Assembly: GCA_023053685.1 (NCBI GenBank) | Contig: JALIGW010000057.1 | Coordinates: forward strand, 3,708,710-3,772,709 | Direction: 5' to 3' | Origin: Diadophis punctatus similis | Lineage: Eukaryota > Chordata > Lepidosauria > Squamata > Dipsadidae | DNA length: 64,000 nt | Shown here: one piece after another, positions 1-13,700 of the stretch | Position numbering within the stretch: position 1 is the first letter of the stretch | Layout: each line of letters begins with the position of its first letter | Position numbers and translations under genes: made by a program | Notes under the pieces: model-generated | What the model was told of the DNA's origin: nothing | Databases searched by the model: none | The model's input: only the letters and a program-made list of their open reading frames with translations

Positions 1-649
1 CCAGATGTGCAGAAGCAGAGTTCAAAGATTATGCTGAAATCTACCACATCAATTTCTCTCTATCTTACATTTTGCAGATGTGCACAAGCAGATTTCCAGG
101 ATTATGCTGAAATCTGCCTCTGCATTTTCCCTCTAGCTGACATTTTCCAGATGTGCGGAAGCAGAGTTCTAGGATTATGCTGAAATCTGCCTTGCAATTT
201 TTCTCCAGGTGAAAATTTCCAGATGTGGACAAGCAGAGTTCAAAGACTATGCTGAAATCTAACACATCAATTTCTCTCTTGCTGACATTTTCCAGATGTG
301 CAGAAGCAGAGTTCCAGGATTATGCTGAAATCTGCCTCTGCATTTTCCCTCTAGCTGACATTTTCCAGATGTGCGGAAGCAGAGTTCAAAGATTATGCTT
401 AAATCTACCACATCAATTTTCTAGCTTACATTTTCCAGATGTGCAGAAGCAGAGTTCAGGGATTATGCTGAAATCTGCCTTGCAATTATTCATTAGCTGA
501 CATTTTCCAGATGTTCAGAAGCAGAGAGCAAAGATTATGCTGAAATCTACCATATAAATTCCTATGTAGCTGACATTTTTCAGATGTGCGGAAGCAGAGT
601 TCAAACATTATGCTGAAATCTACCACATCAATTTCTCTCTAGCTGACAT

Positions 650-2928
650 TTGCCAGATGTGCAGAAGCAGATTTCCAGGATTATGCTGAAATCAGCCTCT
701 GCATTTTCTCTCTAGCTGACATTTTCCAGATGTGCGGAAGCAGAGTTCAAAGATTATGCTGAAATCTGCCTTGCAATTTGTCTCCAAGTGAAATTTTCCA
801 GATGTGGAGAAGCAGAGTTCAGAGATTATGCTGAAATCTACCACATCAATCTCTCTCTAGCTGACTTTTCCAGATGTGCAGAAGCAGAGTTCCAGGATTA
901 TGCTGAAATCTACCACATCAATTTCTCTCTAGCTGACATTTTCCAGATGTGAGGAAGCAGTGTTCCAGGATTATGCTGAAATCAGCCTCTGCATTTTCTC
1001 TCCAGCTGACATTTTCCAGATGTGCAGAAGCAGAGTTCCAAGATTATGCTGAAATCTGCCTTGCAATTTTTCTCTAGCTGACATTTTCCAGATGAGCACA
1101 AGCAGAGTTCAAAGATTATGGTGAACTCTACCACATCAATTTCTCTCTAGCTTACATTTTCCAGATGTGCAGAAGCAGAGTTCAAAGATTATGCTGAAAT
1201 CTACCACATCAATTTCTCTCTATCTTACATTTTGCAGATGTGCACAAGCAGATTTCCAGGATTATGCTGAAATCTGCCTCTGCATTTTCCCTCTAGCTGA
1301 CATTTTCCAGATGTGCGGAAGCAGAGTTCAAAGATTATGCTGAAATCTGCCTCTGCATTTTCTTTCTAGCTGACATTTTCTAGATGTGTGGAAGCAGAGT
1401 TCCAAGATTATGCTGAAATCTGCCACATAAACTTCTCTCTAGCTGACATTTTCTAGATGTGCAGAAACAGAGTTCAAATATTATGCTGAAATCTACCATA
1501 TCAATTTCTCTCTAGCTGACATTTGCCAGATGTGAAGAAGCAGAGTTCCAGGATTGTGCTGAAATCTACCATACCAATTTCTCTCTAGCTGACATTTGCC
1601 AGATGTGAAGAAGCAGAGTTCCAGGATTGTGCTGAAAACCACCACATCAATTTCTCTCTAGCTGACATTTGCCAGGTGTGCAGAAGCAGAGTTCCAGGAT
1701 TATGCTGAAATCAGCCTCTGCATTTTCTCTCTAGCTGACATTTTCCAGATGTGCGGAAGCAGAGTTCAAAGATTATGCTGAAATCTGCCTTGCAATTTGT
1801 CTCCAAGTGAAATTTTCCAGATGTGGAGAAGCAGAGTTCAGAGATTATGCTGAAATCTACCACATCAATCTCTCTCTATCTGACTTTTCCAGATGTGCAG
1901 AAGCAGAGTTCCAGGATTATGCTGAAATCTACCACATCAATTTCTCTCTAGCTGACATTTTCCAGATGTGAGGAAGCAGTGTTCCAGGATTATGCTGAAA
2001 TCAGCCTCTGCATTTTCTCTCCAGCTGACATTTTCCAGATGTGCAGAAGCAGAGTTCCAAGATTATGCTGAAATCTGCCTTGCAATTTTTCTCTAGCTGA
2101 CATTTTCCAGATGAGCACAAGCAGAGTTCAAAGATTATGGTGAACTCTACCACATCAGTTTCTCTCTAGCTTACATTTTCCAGATGTGCAGAAGCAGAGT
2201 TCAAAGATTATGCTGAAATCTACCACATCAATTTCTCTCTATCTTACATTTTGCAGATGTGCACAAGCAGATTTCCAGGATTATGCTGAAATCTGCCTCT
2301 GCATTTTCCCTCTAGCTGACATTTTCCAGATGTGCGGAAGCAGAGTTCAAAGATTATGCTGAAATCTGCCTCTGCATTTTCTTTCTAGCTGACATTTTCT
2401 AGATGTGTGGAAGCAGAGTTCCAAGATTATGCTGAAATCTGCCACATAAACTTCTCTCTAGCTGACATTTTCTAGATGTGCAGAAACAGAGTTCAAATAT
2501 TATGCTGAAATCTACCATATCAATTTCTCTCTAGCTGACATTTGCCAGATGTGAAGAAGCAGAGTTCCAGGATTGTGCTGAAATCTACCATACCAATTTC
2601 TCTCTAGCTGACATTTGCCAGATGTGAAGAAGCAGAGTTCCAGGATTGTGCTGAAAACCACCACATCAATTTCTCTCTAGCTGACATTTGCCAGGTGTGC
2701 AGAAGCAGAGTTCCAGGATTATGCTGAAATCAGCCTCTGCATTTTCTCTCTAGCTGACATTTTCCAGATGTGCGGAAGCAGAGTTCAAAGATTATGCTGA
2801 AATCTGCCTTGCAATTTGTCTCCAAGTGAAATTTTCCAGATGTGGAGAAGCAGAGTTCAGAGATTATGCTGAAATCTACCACATCAATCTCTCTCTAGCT
2901 GACTTTTCCAGATGTGCAGAAGCAGAGT
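650..2928. repeat. Higher-order repeat, 1,019-bp period (~14 monomers)
   Basis: Sequence at x recurs at x+1,019. For example, the CTCCAAGTGAAATTTTCCAG monomer begins near 782 and 1801, and the TAGATGTGTGGAAGC monomer near 1381 and 2400. About 2.2 copies are present. The match ends near 1909/2928, where TTCCAGG is replaced by TTCAAAG. Only sparse single-base differences were seen between copies. Confidence 0.85.
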
Positions 2929-4688
2929 TCAAAGATTATGCTGAAATCTTACACATCAATTTCTCTCTAGCTGAAATTTTCTAGATGTGCACAAGCAGAG
3001 TTCCAGGATTATGCTGAAATCTGCCTCTGCATTTTCCCTCTAGCTGACATTTTCCAGATGTGAAGAAGCAGAGTTCAAAGATTCTGCTGAAATCTACCAC
3101 ATAATTTCCGATGTAGCTGACATTTTTCAGATGTGCTGAAGCAGAGTTCCAGGATTATGCTGAAAGCAGCCTCTGCATTTTCTCTCTAGCTGACATTCTC
3201 CAGATATGCAGAAGCAGAGTTCCAGCATTATGCTGAAATCTGCCACCTAAACTTCTCTCTAGCTGACATTTTCCAGATGTGCAGAAGCAGAGTTCAAATA
3301 TTATGCTTAAATCTACCATACCAATTTCTCTCTAGCTGACATTTGCCAGATGTGAAGAAGCAGAGTTCCAGGATTGTGCTGAAATCTACCATACCAATTT
3401 CTCTCTAGCTGACATTTGCCAGATGTGAAGAAGCAGAGTTCCAGGATTCTGCTGAAAACCACCACATCAATTTCTCTCTAGCTTACATTTTCCAGATGTG
3501 CAGAAGCAGAGTTCCAGGATTTTGTTGAAATGTGCCTTGCAATTTCTCTCTAGCTGACTTTTCCAGATGTGAAGAAGCACAGTTCAAACATTATGCTGAA
3601 ATCTACCACATCAATTTCTCTCTAGCTGACATTTGCCAGATGTGCAGAAGCAGATTTCCAGGATTATGCTGAAATCAGCCTCTGCATTTTCTCTCTAGCT
3701 GACATTTTCCAGATGTGAAGAAGCAGAGTTCAAAGATTATGCTGAAATCTACCACATAAATTCCTATCTAGCTGACATTTTTCAGATGTGATGAAGCAGA
3801 GTTCCAGGATTATGCTGAAATCAGCCTCTGCATTTTCTCTCTAGCTGATATTCTCCAGATGTGCAGAAGCAGAGTTCAAAGATTATGCTGAAATCTACCA
3901 CATCAATTTCTCTCTAGCTGACATTTTCCAGATGTGCGGAAGCAGAGTTCCAGGATTATGCTGAAATCTGCCTTGCAATTTTTCTCCAGGTGAAAATTTC
4001 CAGATGTGGACAAGCAGAGTTCAAAGAGTATGCTGAAATCTAACATATCAATTTCTCTCTAGCTGACATTTTCCAGATGAGCGCAAGCAGAGTTCAAAGA
4101 TTATGGTGAACTCTACCACATCAATTTCTCTCTAGCTTACATTTTCCAGATGTGCAGAAGCAGAGTTCAAAGATTATGGTGAAATCTACCACATCAATTT
4201 CTCTCTAGCTGACATTTTCCAGACATGCAGAAGCAGCGTTCCAGGATTGTGCTGAAAACCACCACATCAATTTCTCTCTAGCTGACTTTTCCAGATGTGC
4301 AGAAGCAGAGTGCCAGGATTTTGCTGTAACCACTACATCAATTTCTCTCTAGCTGACTTTTCCAGATGTGCATAAGCACATGTCCAGGATTATGCTGAAA
4401 TCTGCCTTGCAATTTCTCTCTAGCTGACTTTTCCAGATGTGCAGGAGTGTTCCAGGATTATGCTGAAATCTACATCAATTTCTCTCAAGCTGACATTTTC
4501 CAGATGTACAGAAGCAGAGTTCCAGGTGTATGCTGAAATCTGCCTTGCAATTTCTCTCTAGCTGACTTTTCGCAGATGTGCAGAAGCAGAGTTCCAGGAT
4601 TATGCTGAAAACCACCACATCAATTTCTCTCTAGCTGACTTTTCCAGATGTGCAGAAGCAGAGTTCCAGCATTATGCTGAAATCTGCC
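2500..4688. repeat. Long-range satellite duplication, copy 1 (partner 8440-10703)
   Basis: A block of about 2.2 kb recurs about 6 kb downstream in direct orientation: offset 5,942 near 2571/8513 and 6,015 near 4261/10276. The shift in offset is caused by one additional 73-bp monomer (CTACGACATC type) in the downstream copy near 9160-9232. Divergence begins at 4689/10704. Confidence 0.8.
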
Positions 4689-5770
4689 TTGCAATTTCTC
4701 TCTAGCTGACATTTTCCAGATGAGCGCAAGCAGAGTTCAAAGATTATGGTGAACTCTACCACATCAATTTCTCTCTAGCTTACATTTTCCAGATGTGCAG
4801 AAGCAGAGTTCCAGCATTATGCTGAAATCTGCCACATAAACTTCTCTCTAGCTGACATTTGCCAGATGTGCAGAAGCAGAGTTCCAGGATTTTTATGAAA
4901 TGTGCCTTGCAATTTCTCTCTAGCTGACTTTTCCAGATGTGAAGAAGCAGAGTTCAAACATTATGCTGAAACCTACCACATCAATTTCTCTCTAGCTGAA
5001 ATTTTCTAGATGTGCACAAGCAGAGTTCCAGGATTATGCTGAAATCTGCCTCTGCATTTTCCCTCTAGCTGACATTTTCCAGATGTGAAGAAGCAGAGTT
5101 CAAAGATTCTGCTGAAATCTACCACATAAATTCCTATGTAGCTGACATTTTTCAGATGTGCTGAAGCAGAGTTCCAGGATTATGCTGAAAGCAGCCTCTG
5201 CATTTTCTCTCTAGCTAACATTCTCCAGATGTGCAGAAGCAGAGTTCAAAGATTATGCTGAAATCTACGACATCAATTTCTCTCTAGCTTACATTTTCTA
5301 GATGTGCAGATGCAGAGTTCCAGCATTATGCTGAAATCTGCCACATAAACTTCTCTCTAGCTGACATTTGCCAGATGCGAGGAAGCAGTGTTCCAGGATT
5401 ATGCTGAAATCAGCCTCTGCATTTTCTCTCTAGCTGACATTTTCCAGATGTGCAGAAGCAGAGTTCCAAGATTATGCTGAAATCTGCCTTGCAATTTGTC
5501 TCCAAGTGAAATTTTCCAGATGTGGAGAAGCAGAGTTCAGAGATTATGCTGAAATCTACCACATCAATCTCTCTCTAGCTGACTTTTCCAGATGTGCAGA
5601 AGCAGAGTTCAAAGATTATGCTGAAATCTTACACATCAATTTCTCTCTAGCTGAAATTTTCTAGATGTGCACAAGCAGAGTTCCAGGATTATGCTGAAAT
5701 CTGCCTCTGCATTTTCCCTCTAGCTGACATTTTCCAGATGTGAAGAAGCAGAGTTCAAAGATTCTGCTGA

Positions 5771-8090
5771 AATCTACCATATAAATTCCTATGTAGCTGA
5801 CATTTTTCAGATGTGCGGAAGCAGAGTTCAAACATTATGCTGAAATCTACCACATCAATTTCTCTCTAGCTGACATTTGCCAGATGTGCAGAAGCAGATT
5901 TCCAGGATTATGCTGAAATCAGCCTCTGCATTTTCTCTCTAGCTGACATTTTCCAGATGTGCGGAAGCAGAGTTCAAAGATTATGCTGAAATCTGCCTTG
6001 CAATTTGTCTCCAAGTGAAATTTTCCAGATGTGGAGAAGCAGAGTTCAGAGATTATGCTGAAATCTACCACATCAATCTCTCTCTAGCTGACTTTTCCAG
6101 ATGTGCAGAAGCAGAGTTCCAGGATTATGCTGAAATCTACCACATCAATTTCTCTCTAGCTGACATTTTCCAGATGTGAGGAAGCAGTGTTCCAGGATTA
6201 TGCTGAAATCAGCCTCTGCATTTTCTCTCCAGCTGACATTTTCCAGATGTGCAGAAGCAGAGTTCCAAGATTATGCTGAAATCTGCCTTGCAATTTTTCT
6301 CTAGCTGACATTTTCCAGATGAGCACAAGCAGAGTTCAAAGATTATGGTGAACTCTACCACATCAATTTCTCTCTAGCTTACATTTTCCAGATGTGCAGA
6401 AGCAGAGTTCAAAGATTATGCTGAAATCTACCACATCAATTTCTCTCTATCTTACATTTTGCAGATGTGCACAAGCAGATTTCCAGGATTATGCTGAAAT
6501 CTGCCTCTGCATTTTCCCTCTAGCTGACATTTTCCAGATGTGCGGAAGCAGAGTTCTAGGATTATGCTGAAATCTGCCTTGCAATTTTTCTCCAGGTGAA
6601 AATTTCCAGATGTGGACAAGCAGAGTTCAAAGACTATGCTGAAATCTAACACATCAATTTCTCTCTTGCTGACATTTTCCAGATGTGCAGAAGCAGAGTT
6701 CCAGGATTATGCTGAAATCTGCCTCTGCATTTTCCCTCTAGCTGACATTTTCCAGATGTGCGGAAGCAGAGTTCAAAGATTATGCTTAAATCTACCACAT
6801 CAATTTTCTAGCTTACATTTTCCAGATGTGCAGAAGCAGAGTTCAGGGATTATGCTGAAATCTGCCTTGCAATTATTCATTAGCTGACATTTTCCAGATG
6901 TTCAGAAGCAGAGAGCAAAGATTATGCTGAAATCTACCATATAAATTCCTATGTAGCTGACATTTTTCAGATGTGCGGAAGCAGAGTTCAAACATTATGC
7001 TGAAATCTACCACATCAATTTCTCTCTAGCTGACATTTGCCAGATGTGCAGAAGCAGATTTCCAGGATTATGCTGAAATCAGCCTCTGCATTTTCTCTCT
7101 AGCTGACATTTTCCAGATGTGCGGAAGCAGAGTTCAAAGATTATGCTGAAATCTGCCTTGCAATTTGTCTCCAAGTGAAATTTTCCAGATGTGGAGAAGC
7201 AGAGTTCAGAGATTATGCTGAAATCTACCACATCAATCTCTCTCTAGCTGACTTTTCCAGATGTGCAGAAGCAGAGTTCCAGGATTATGCTGAAATCTAC
7301 CACATCAATTTCTCTCTAGCTGACATTTTCCAGATGTGAGGAAGCAGTGTTCCAGGATTATGCTGAAATCAGCCTCTGCATTTTCTCTCCAGCTGACATT
7401 TTCCAGATGTGCAGAAGCAGAGTTCCAAGATTATGCTGAAATCTGCCTTGCAATTTTTCTCTAGCTGACATTTTCCAGATGAGCACAAGCAGAGTTCAAA
7501 GATTATGGTGAACTCTACCACATCAATTTCTCTCTAGCTTACATTTTCCAGATGTGCAGAAGCAGAGTTCAAAGATTATGCTGAAATCTACCACATCAAT
7601 TTCTCTCTATCTTACATTTTGCAGATGTGCACAAGCAGATTTCCAGGATTATGCTGAAATCTGCCTCTGCATTTTCCCTCTAGCTGACATTTTCCAGATG
7701 TGCGGAAGCAGAGTTCTAGGATTATGCTGAAATCTGCCTTGCAATTTTTCTCCAGGTGAAAATTTCCAGATGTGGACAAGCAGAGTTCAAAGACTATGCT
7801 GAAATCTAACACATCAATTTCTCTCTTGCTGACATTTTCCAGATGTGCAGAAGCAGAGTTCCAGGATTATGCTGAAATCTGCCTCTGCATTTTCCCTCTA
7901 GCTGACATTTTCCAGATGTGCGGAAGCAGAGTTCAAAGATTATGCTTAAATCTACCACATCAATTTTCTAGCTTACATTTTCCAGATGTGCAGAAGCAGA
8001 GTTCCAGGATTATGCTGAAATCTGCCTTGCAATTATTCATTAGCTGACATTTTCCAGATGTTCAGAAGCAGAGAGCAAAGATTATGCTGA
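5771..8090. repeat. Higher-order repeat, two tandem copies of 1,160 bp (~16 monomers)
   Basis: Copy 1 is 5771-6930 and copy 2 is 6931-8090. The AATCTACCATATAAATTCCT junction begins at 5771 and again at 6931, and homology ends near 8091. Positions 1-1327 match 6388-7714 at an offset of 6,387, so the left edge of the window holds a further partial copy. One difference noted between copies: TTCAGGGATTATG near 6843 versus TTCCAGGATTATG near 8003. Confidence 0.85.
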
Positions 8091-8439
8091 AATATACCAC
8101 ATAAATTTTCCCCAGCTGACATTTTCCAGATGTGCAGAAGCAGAGTTCAAAGATTATGCTGAAATCTACCACTCAATTTCTCTCTAGTTTACGTTTTCCA
8201 GATGTGCAGAAGCAGAGTTCCAGTATTATGCTGAAATCAGCCTCTGCATTTTCTCTCCAGCTGACATTTTCCAGATGTGCGGAAGCAGAGTTCAAAGATT
8301 ATGCTGAAATCTGCCTCTGCATTTTCTTTCTAGCTGACATTTTCTAGATGTGTGGAAGCAGAGTTCCAAGATTATGCTGAAATCTGCCACATAAACTTCT
8401 CTCTAGCTGACATTTTCTAGATGTGCAGAAGCAGAGTTC

Positions 8440-10703
8440 AAATATGCTGAAATCTACCATATCAATTTCTCTCTAGCTGACATTTGCCAGATGTGAAGAA
8501 GCAGAGTTCCAGGATTGTGCTGAAATCTACCATACCAATTTCTCTCTAGCTGACATTTGCCAGATGTGAAGAAGCAGAGTTCCAGGATTGTGCTGAAAAC
8601 CACCACATCAATTTCTCTCTAGCTGACATTTGCCAGGTGTGCAGAAGCAGAGTTCCAGGATTATGCTGAAATCAGCCTCTGCATTTTCTCTCTAGCTGAC
8701 ATTTTCCAGATGTGCGGAAGCAGAGTTCAAAGATTATGCTGAAATCTGCCTTGCAATTTGTCTCCAAGTGAAATTTTCCAGATGTGGAGAAGCAGAGTTC
8801 AGAGATTATGCTGAAATCTACCACATCAATCTCTCTCTAGCTGACTTTTCCAGATGTGCAGAAGCAGAGTTCAAAGATTATGCTGAAATCTTACACATCA
8901 ATTTCTCTCTAGCTGAAATTTTCTAGATGTGCACAAGCAGAGTTCCAGGATTATGCTGAAATCTGCCTCTGCATTTTCCCTCTAGCTGACATTTTCCAGA
9001 TGTGAAGAAGCAGAGTTCAAAGATTCTGCTGAAATCTACCACATAATTTCCGATGTAGCTGACATTTTTCAGATGTGCTGAAGCAGAGTTCCAGGATTAT
9101 GCTGAAAGCAGCCTCTGCATTTTCTCTCTAGCTGACATTCTCCAGATATGCAGAAGCAGAGTTCAAAGATTATGCTGAAATCTACGACATCAATTTCTCT
9201 CTAGCTTCCATTTTCTAGATGTGCAGAAGCAGAGTTCCAGCATTATGCTGAAATCTGCCACCTAAACTTCTCTCTAGCTGACATTTTCCAGATGTGCAGA
9301 AGCAGAGTTCAAATATTATGCTTAAATCTACCATACCAATTTCTCTCTAGCTGACATTTGCCAGATGTGAAGAAGCAGAGTTCCAGGATTGTGCTGAAAT
9401 CTACCATACCAATTTCTCTCTAGCTGACATTTGCCAGATGTGAAGAAGCAGAGTTCCAGGATTCTGCTGAAAACCACCACATCAATTTCTCTCTAGCTTA
9501 CATTTTCCAGATGTGCAGAAGCAGAGTTCCAGGATTTTGTTGAAATGTGCCTTGCAATTTCTCTCTAGCTGACTTTTCCAGATGTGAAGAAGCACAGTTC
9601 AAACATTATGCTGAAATCTACCACATCAATTTCTCTCTAGCTGACATTTGCCAGATGTGCAGAAGCAGATTTCCAGGATTATGCTGAAATCAGCCTCTGC
9701 ATTTTCTCTCTAGCTGACATTTTCCAGATGTGAAGAAGCAGAGTTCAAAGATTATGCTGAAATCTACCACATAAATTCCTATCTAGCTGACATTTTTCAG
9801 ATGTGATGAAGCAGAGTTCCAGGATTATGCTGAAATCAGCCTCTGCATTTTCTCTCTAGCTGATATTCTCCAGATGTGCAGAAGCAGAGTTCAAAGATTA
9901 TGCTGAAATCTACCACATCAATTTCTCTCTAGCTGACATTTTCCAGATGTGCGGAAGCAGAGTTCCAGGATTATGCTGAAATCTGCCTTGCAATTTTTCT
10001 CCAGGTGAAAATTTCCAGATGTGGACAAGCAGAGTTCAAAGAGTATGCTGAAATCTAACATATCAATTTCTCTCTAGCTGACATTTTCCAGATGAGCGCA
10101 AGCAGAGTTCAAAGATTATGGTGAACTCTACCACATCAATTTCTCTCTAGCTTACATTTTCCAGATGTGCAGAAGCAGAGTTCAAAGATTATGGTGAAAT
10201 CTACCACATCAATTTCTCTCTAGCTGACATTTTCCAGACATGCAGAAGCAGCGTTCCAGGATTGTGCTGAAAACCACCACATCAATTTCTCTCTAGCTGA
10301 CTTTTCCAGATGTGCAGAAGCAGAGTGCCAGGATTTTGCTGTAACCACTACATCAATTTCTCTCTAGCTGACTTTTCCAGATGTGCATAAGCACATGTCC
10401 AGGATTATGCTGAAATCTGCCTTGCAATTTCTCTCTAGCTGACTTTTCCAGATGTGCAGGAGTGTTCCAGGATTATGCTGAAATCTACATCAATTTCTCT
10501 CAAGCTGACATTTTCCAGATGTACAGAAGCAGAGTTCCAGGTGTATGCTGAAATCTGCCTTGCAATTTCTCTCTAGCTGACTTTTCGCAGATGTGCAGAA
10601 GCAGAGTTCCAGGATTATGCTGAAAACCACCACATCAATTTCTCTCTAGCTGACTTTTCCAGATGTGCAGAAGCAGAGTTCCAGCATTATGCTGAAATCT
10701 GCC
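8440..10703. repeat. Long-range satellite duplication, copy 2
   Basis: Partner of 2500-4688. It carries one extra monomer near 9160-9232. A 6-bp shortened GTTCAAATATGC motif near 8440 (GTTCAAATATTATGC in copy 1, near 2491) marks the left edge of good homology. Confidence 0.8.
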
Positions 10704-13700
10704 ATATCAATTTCTCTCTAGCTGACATTTGCCAGATGTGAAGAAGCAGAGTTCCAGGATTGTGCTGAAATCTACCATACCAATTTCTCTCTAGTTGACA
10801 TTTGCCAGATGTGAAGAAGCAGAGTTCCAGGATTGTGCTGAAAACCACCACATCAATTCCTCTCTAGCTGACATTTGCTAGGTGTGCAGAAGCAGAGTTC
10901 CAGGATTATGCTGAAATCTGCCTCTGCATTTTCTCTCTAGCTGACATTCTCCAGATGTGCAGAAGCAGAGTTCAAAGATTATGCTGAAATCTACGACATC
11001 AATTTCTCTCTAGCTTACATTTTCCAGATGTGCAGAAGCAGAGTTCCAGCATTATGCTGAAATGTGCCTTGCAATTTCTCTCTAGCTGACTTTTCCAGAT
11101 GTGAAGAAGCAGAGTTCAAACATTATGCTGAAATCTACCACATCAATTTCTCTATAGCTGACATTTGCCAGATGTGCAGAAGCAGATTTCCAGGATTATG
11201 CTGAAATCAGCCTCTGCATTTTCTCTCTAGCTGACATTTTCCAGATGTGAAGAAGCAGAGTTCAAAGATTATGCTGAAATCTACCACATAAATTCCTACC
11301 TAGCTGACATTTTTCAGATGTGATGAAGCAGAGTTCCAGGATTATGCTGAAATCAGCCTCTGCATTTTCTCTCTAGCTGACATTCTCCAGATGTGCAGAA
11401 GCAGAGTGCCAGGATTTTGCTGTAACCACTACATCAATTTCTCTCTAGCTGACTTTTCCAGATGTGCAGAAGCACATGTCCAGGATTATGCTGAAATCTG
11501 CCTTGCAATTTCTCTCTAGCTGTCTTTTGCAGATGTGCAGGAGAGTTCCAGGATTATGCTGAAATCTACATCAATTTCTCTCTAGCTGACATTTTCCAGA
11601 TGTGCAGAAGCAGAGTTCAAAGATTATGCTGAAATCTACACATCAATTTCTCTCTAGCTGACTTTTCCAGATGTGCAGAAGCAGAGTTCCAGGATTATGC
11701 TGAAATCTACATCAATTTCTCTCTAGCTGACTTTTCCAGATGTGCAGAAGCAGAGTTCCAGGATTATGCTGAAATCTACATCAATTTCTCTCAAGCTGAC
11801 ATTTTCCAGATGTACAGAAGCAGAGTTCCAGGTGTATGCTGAAATCTGCCTTGCAATTTCTCTCTAGCTGACTTTTCGCAGATGTGCAGAAGCAGAGTTC
11901 CAGGATTATGCTGAAAACCACCACATCAATTTCTCTCTAGCTGACATTTTCCAGATGTGAAGAAGCAGAGTTCCAGCATTATGCTGAACTCTGCCACATA
12001 AACTTCTCTCTAGCTGACATTTTCCAGATGTGCAGAAGCAGAGTTCAAATATTATGCTGAAATCTACCATATCAATTTCTCTCTAGCTGACATTTGCCAG
12101 ATGTGAAGAAGCAGATTTCCAGGATTGTGCTGAAATCTACCATACCAATTTCTCTCTAGCTGACATTTGCCAGATGTGAAGAAGCAGAGTTCCAGGATTG
12201 TGCTGAAATCAGCCTCTGCATTTTCTCTCTAGCTGACATTTTCCAGATGTGCAGAAGCAGAGTTCAAAGATTATGCTGAAATCTGCCTTGCAATTTCTCT
12301 CTAGCTGACATTTTCCAGATGAGCGCAAGCAGAGTTCAAAGATTATGGTGAACTCTACCACATCAATTTCTCTCTAGCTTACATTTTCCAGATGTGCAGA
12401 AGCAGAGTTCCAGCATTATGCTGAAATCTGCCACATAAACTTCTCTCTAGCTGACATTTGCCAGATGTGCAGAAGCAGAGTTCCAGGATTTTTCTGAAAT
12501 GTGCCTTGCAATTTCTCTCTAGCTGACTTTTCCAGATGTGAAGAAGCAGAGTTCAAACATTATGCTGAAACCTACCACATCAATTTCTCTCTAGCTGAAA
12601 TTTTCTAGATGTGCACAAGCAGAGTTCCAGGATTATGCTGAAATCTGCCTCTGCATTTTCCCTCTAGCTGACATTTTCCAGATGTGAAGAAGCAGAGTTC
12701 AAAGATTCTGCTGAAATCTACCACATAAATTCCTATGTAGCTGACATTTTCCAGATGTGAAGAAGCAGAGTTCAAAGATTATGCTGAAATCTACCACATA
12801 AATTCCTATCTAGCTGACATTTTCCAGATGTGCGGAAGCAGAGTTCCTGGATTATGCTGAAATCAGCCTTGCAATTTTTCTCCAGGTGAAAATTTCCAGA
12901 TGTGGACAAGCAGAGTTCAAAGACTATGCTGAAATCTAACACATCAATTTCTCTCTTGCTGACATTTTCCAGATGTGCAGAAGCAGAGTTCCAAGATTAT
13001 GCTGAAATCTGCCTTGCAATTTCTCTCTAGCTGACATTTTCCAGATGAGCGCAAGCAGTGTTCAAAGATTATGGTGAACTCTACCAGATCAATTTCTCTC
13101 TAGCTTACATTTTCCAGATGTGCAGAAGCAGAGTTCAAAGATTATGGTGAAATCTACCACATCAATTTCTCTCTAGCTGACTTTTCCAAATGTGCAGAAG
13201 CAGAGTGCCAGGATTTTGCTGTAACCACTACATCAATTTCTCTCTAGCTGACTTTTCCAGATGTGCAGAAGCACATGTCCAGGATTATGCTAAAATCTGC
13301 CTTGCAATTTCTCTCTAGCTGACTTTTCCAGATGTGCAGAAGCAGAGTTCAAAGATTATGCTGAAATCTACACATCAATTTCTCTCTAGCTGACTTTTCC
13401 AGATGTGCAGAAGCAGAGTTACAGGATTATGCTGAAATCTACATCAATTTCTCTCAAACTGACATTTTCCAGATGTGCAGAAGCAGAGTGCCAGGATTTT
13501 GCTGTAACGACCACATCAATTTCTCTCTAGCTGACTTTCCCAGATGTACAGAAGCAGAGTTCCAGGTGTATGCTGAAATCTGCCTTGCAATTTCTCTCTA
13601 GCTGACTTTTCCAGATGTGCAGAAGGAGACTTCCAGGATTATGCTGAACTCTGCCTTCCAATTTATCTCTATCTGACTTTTCCAGATGTGCAGAAGCAGA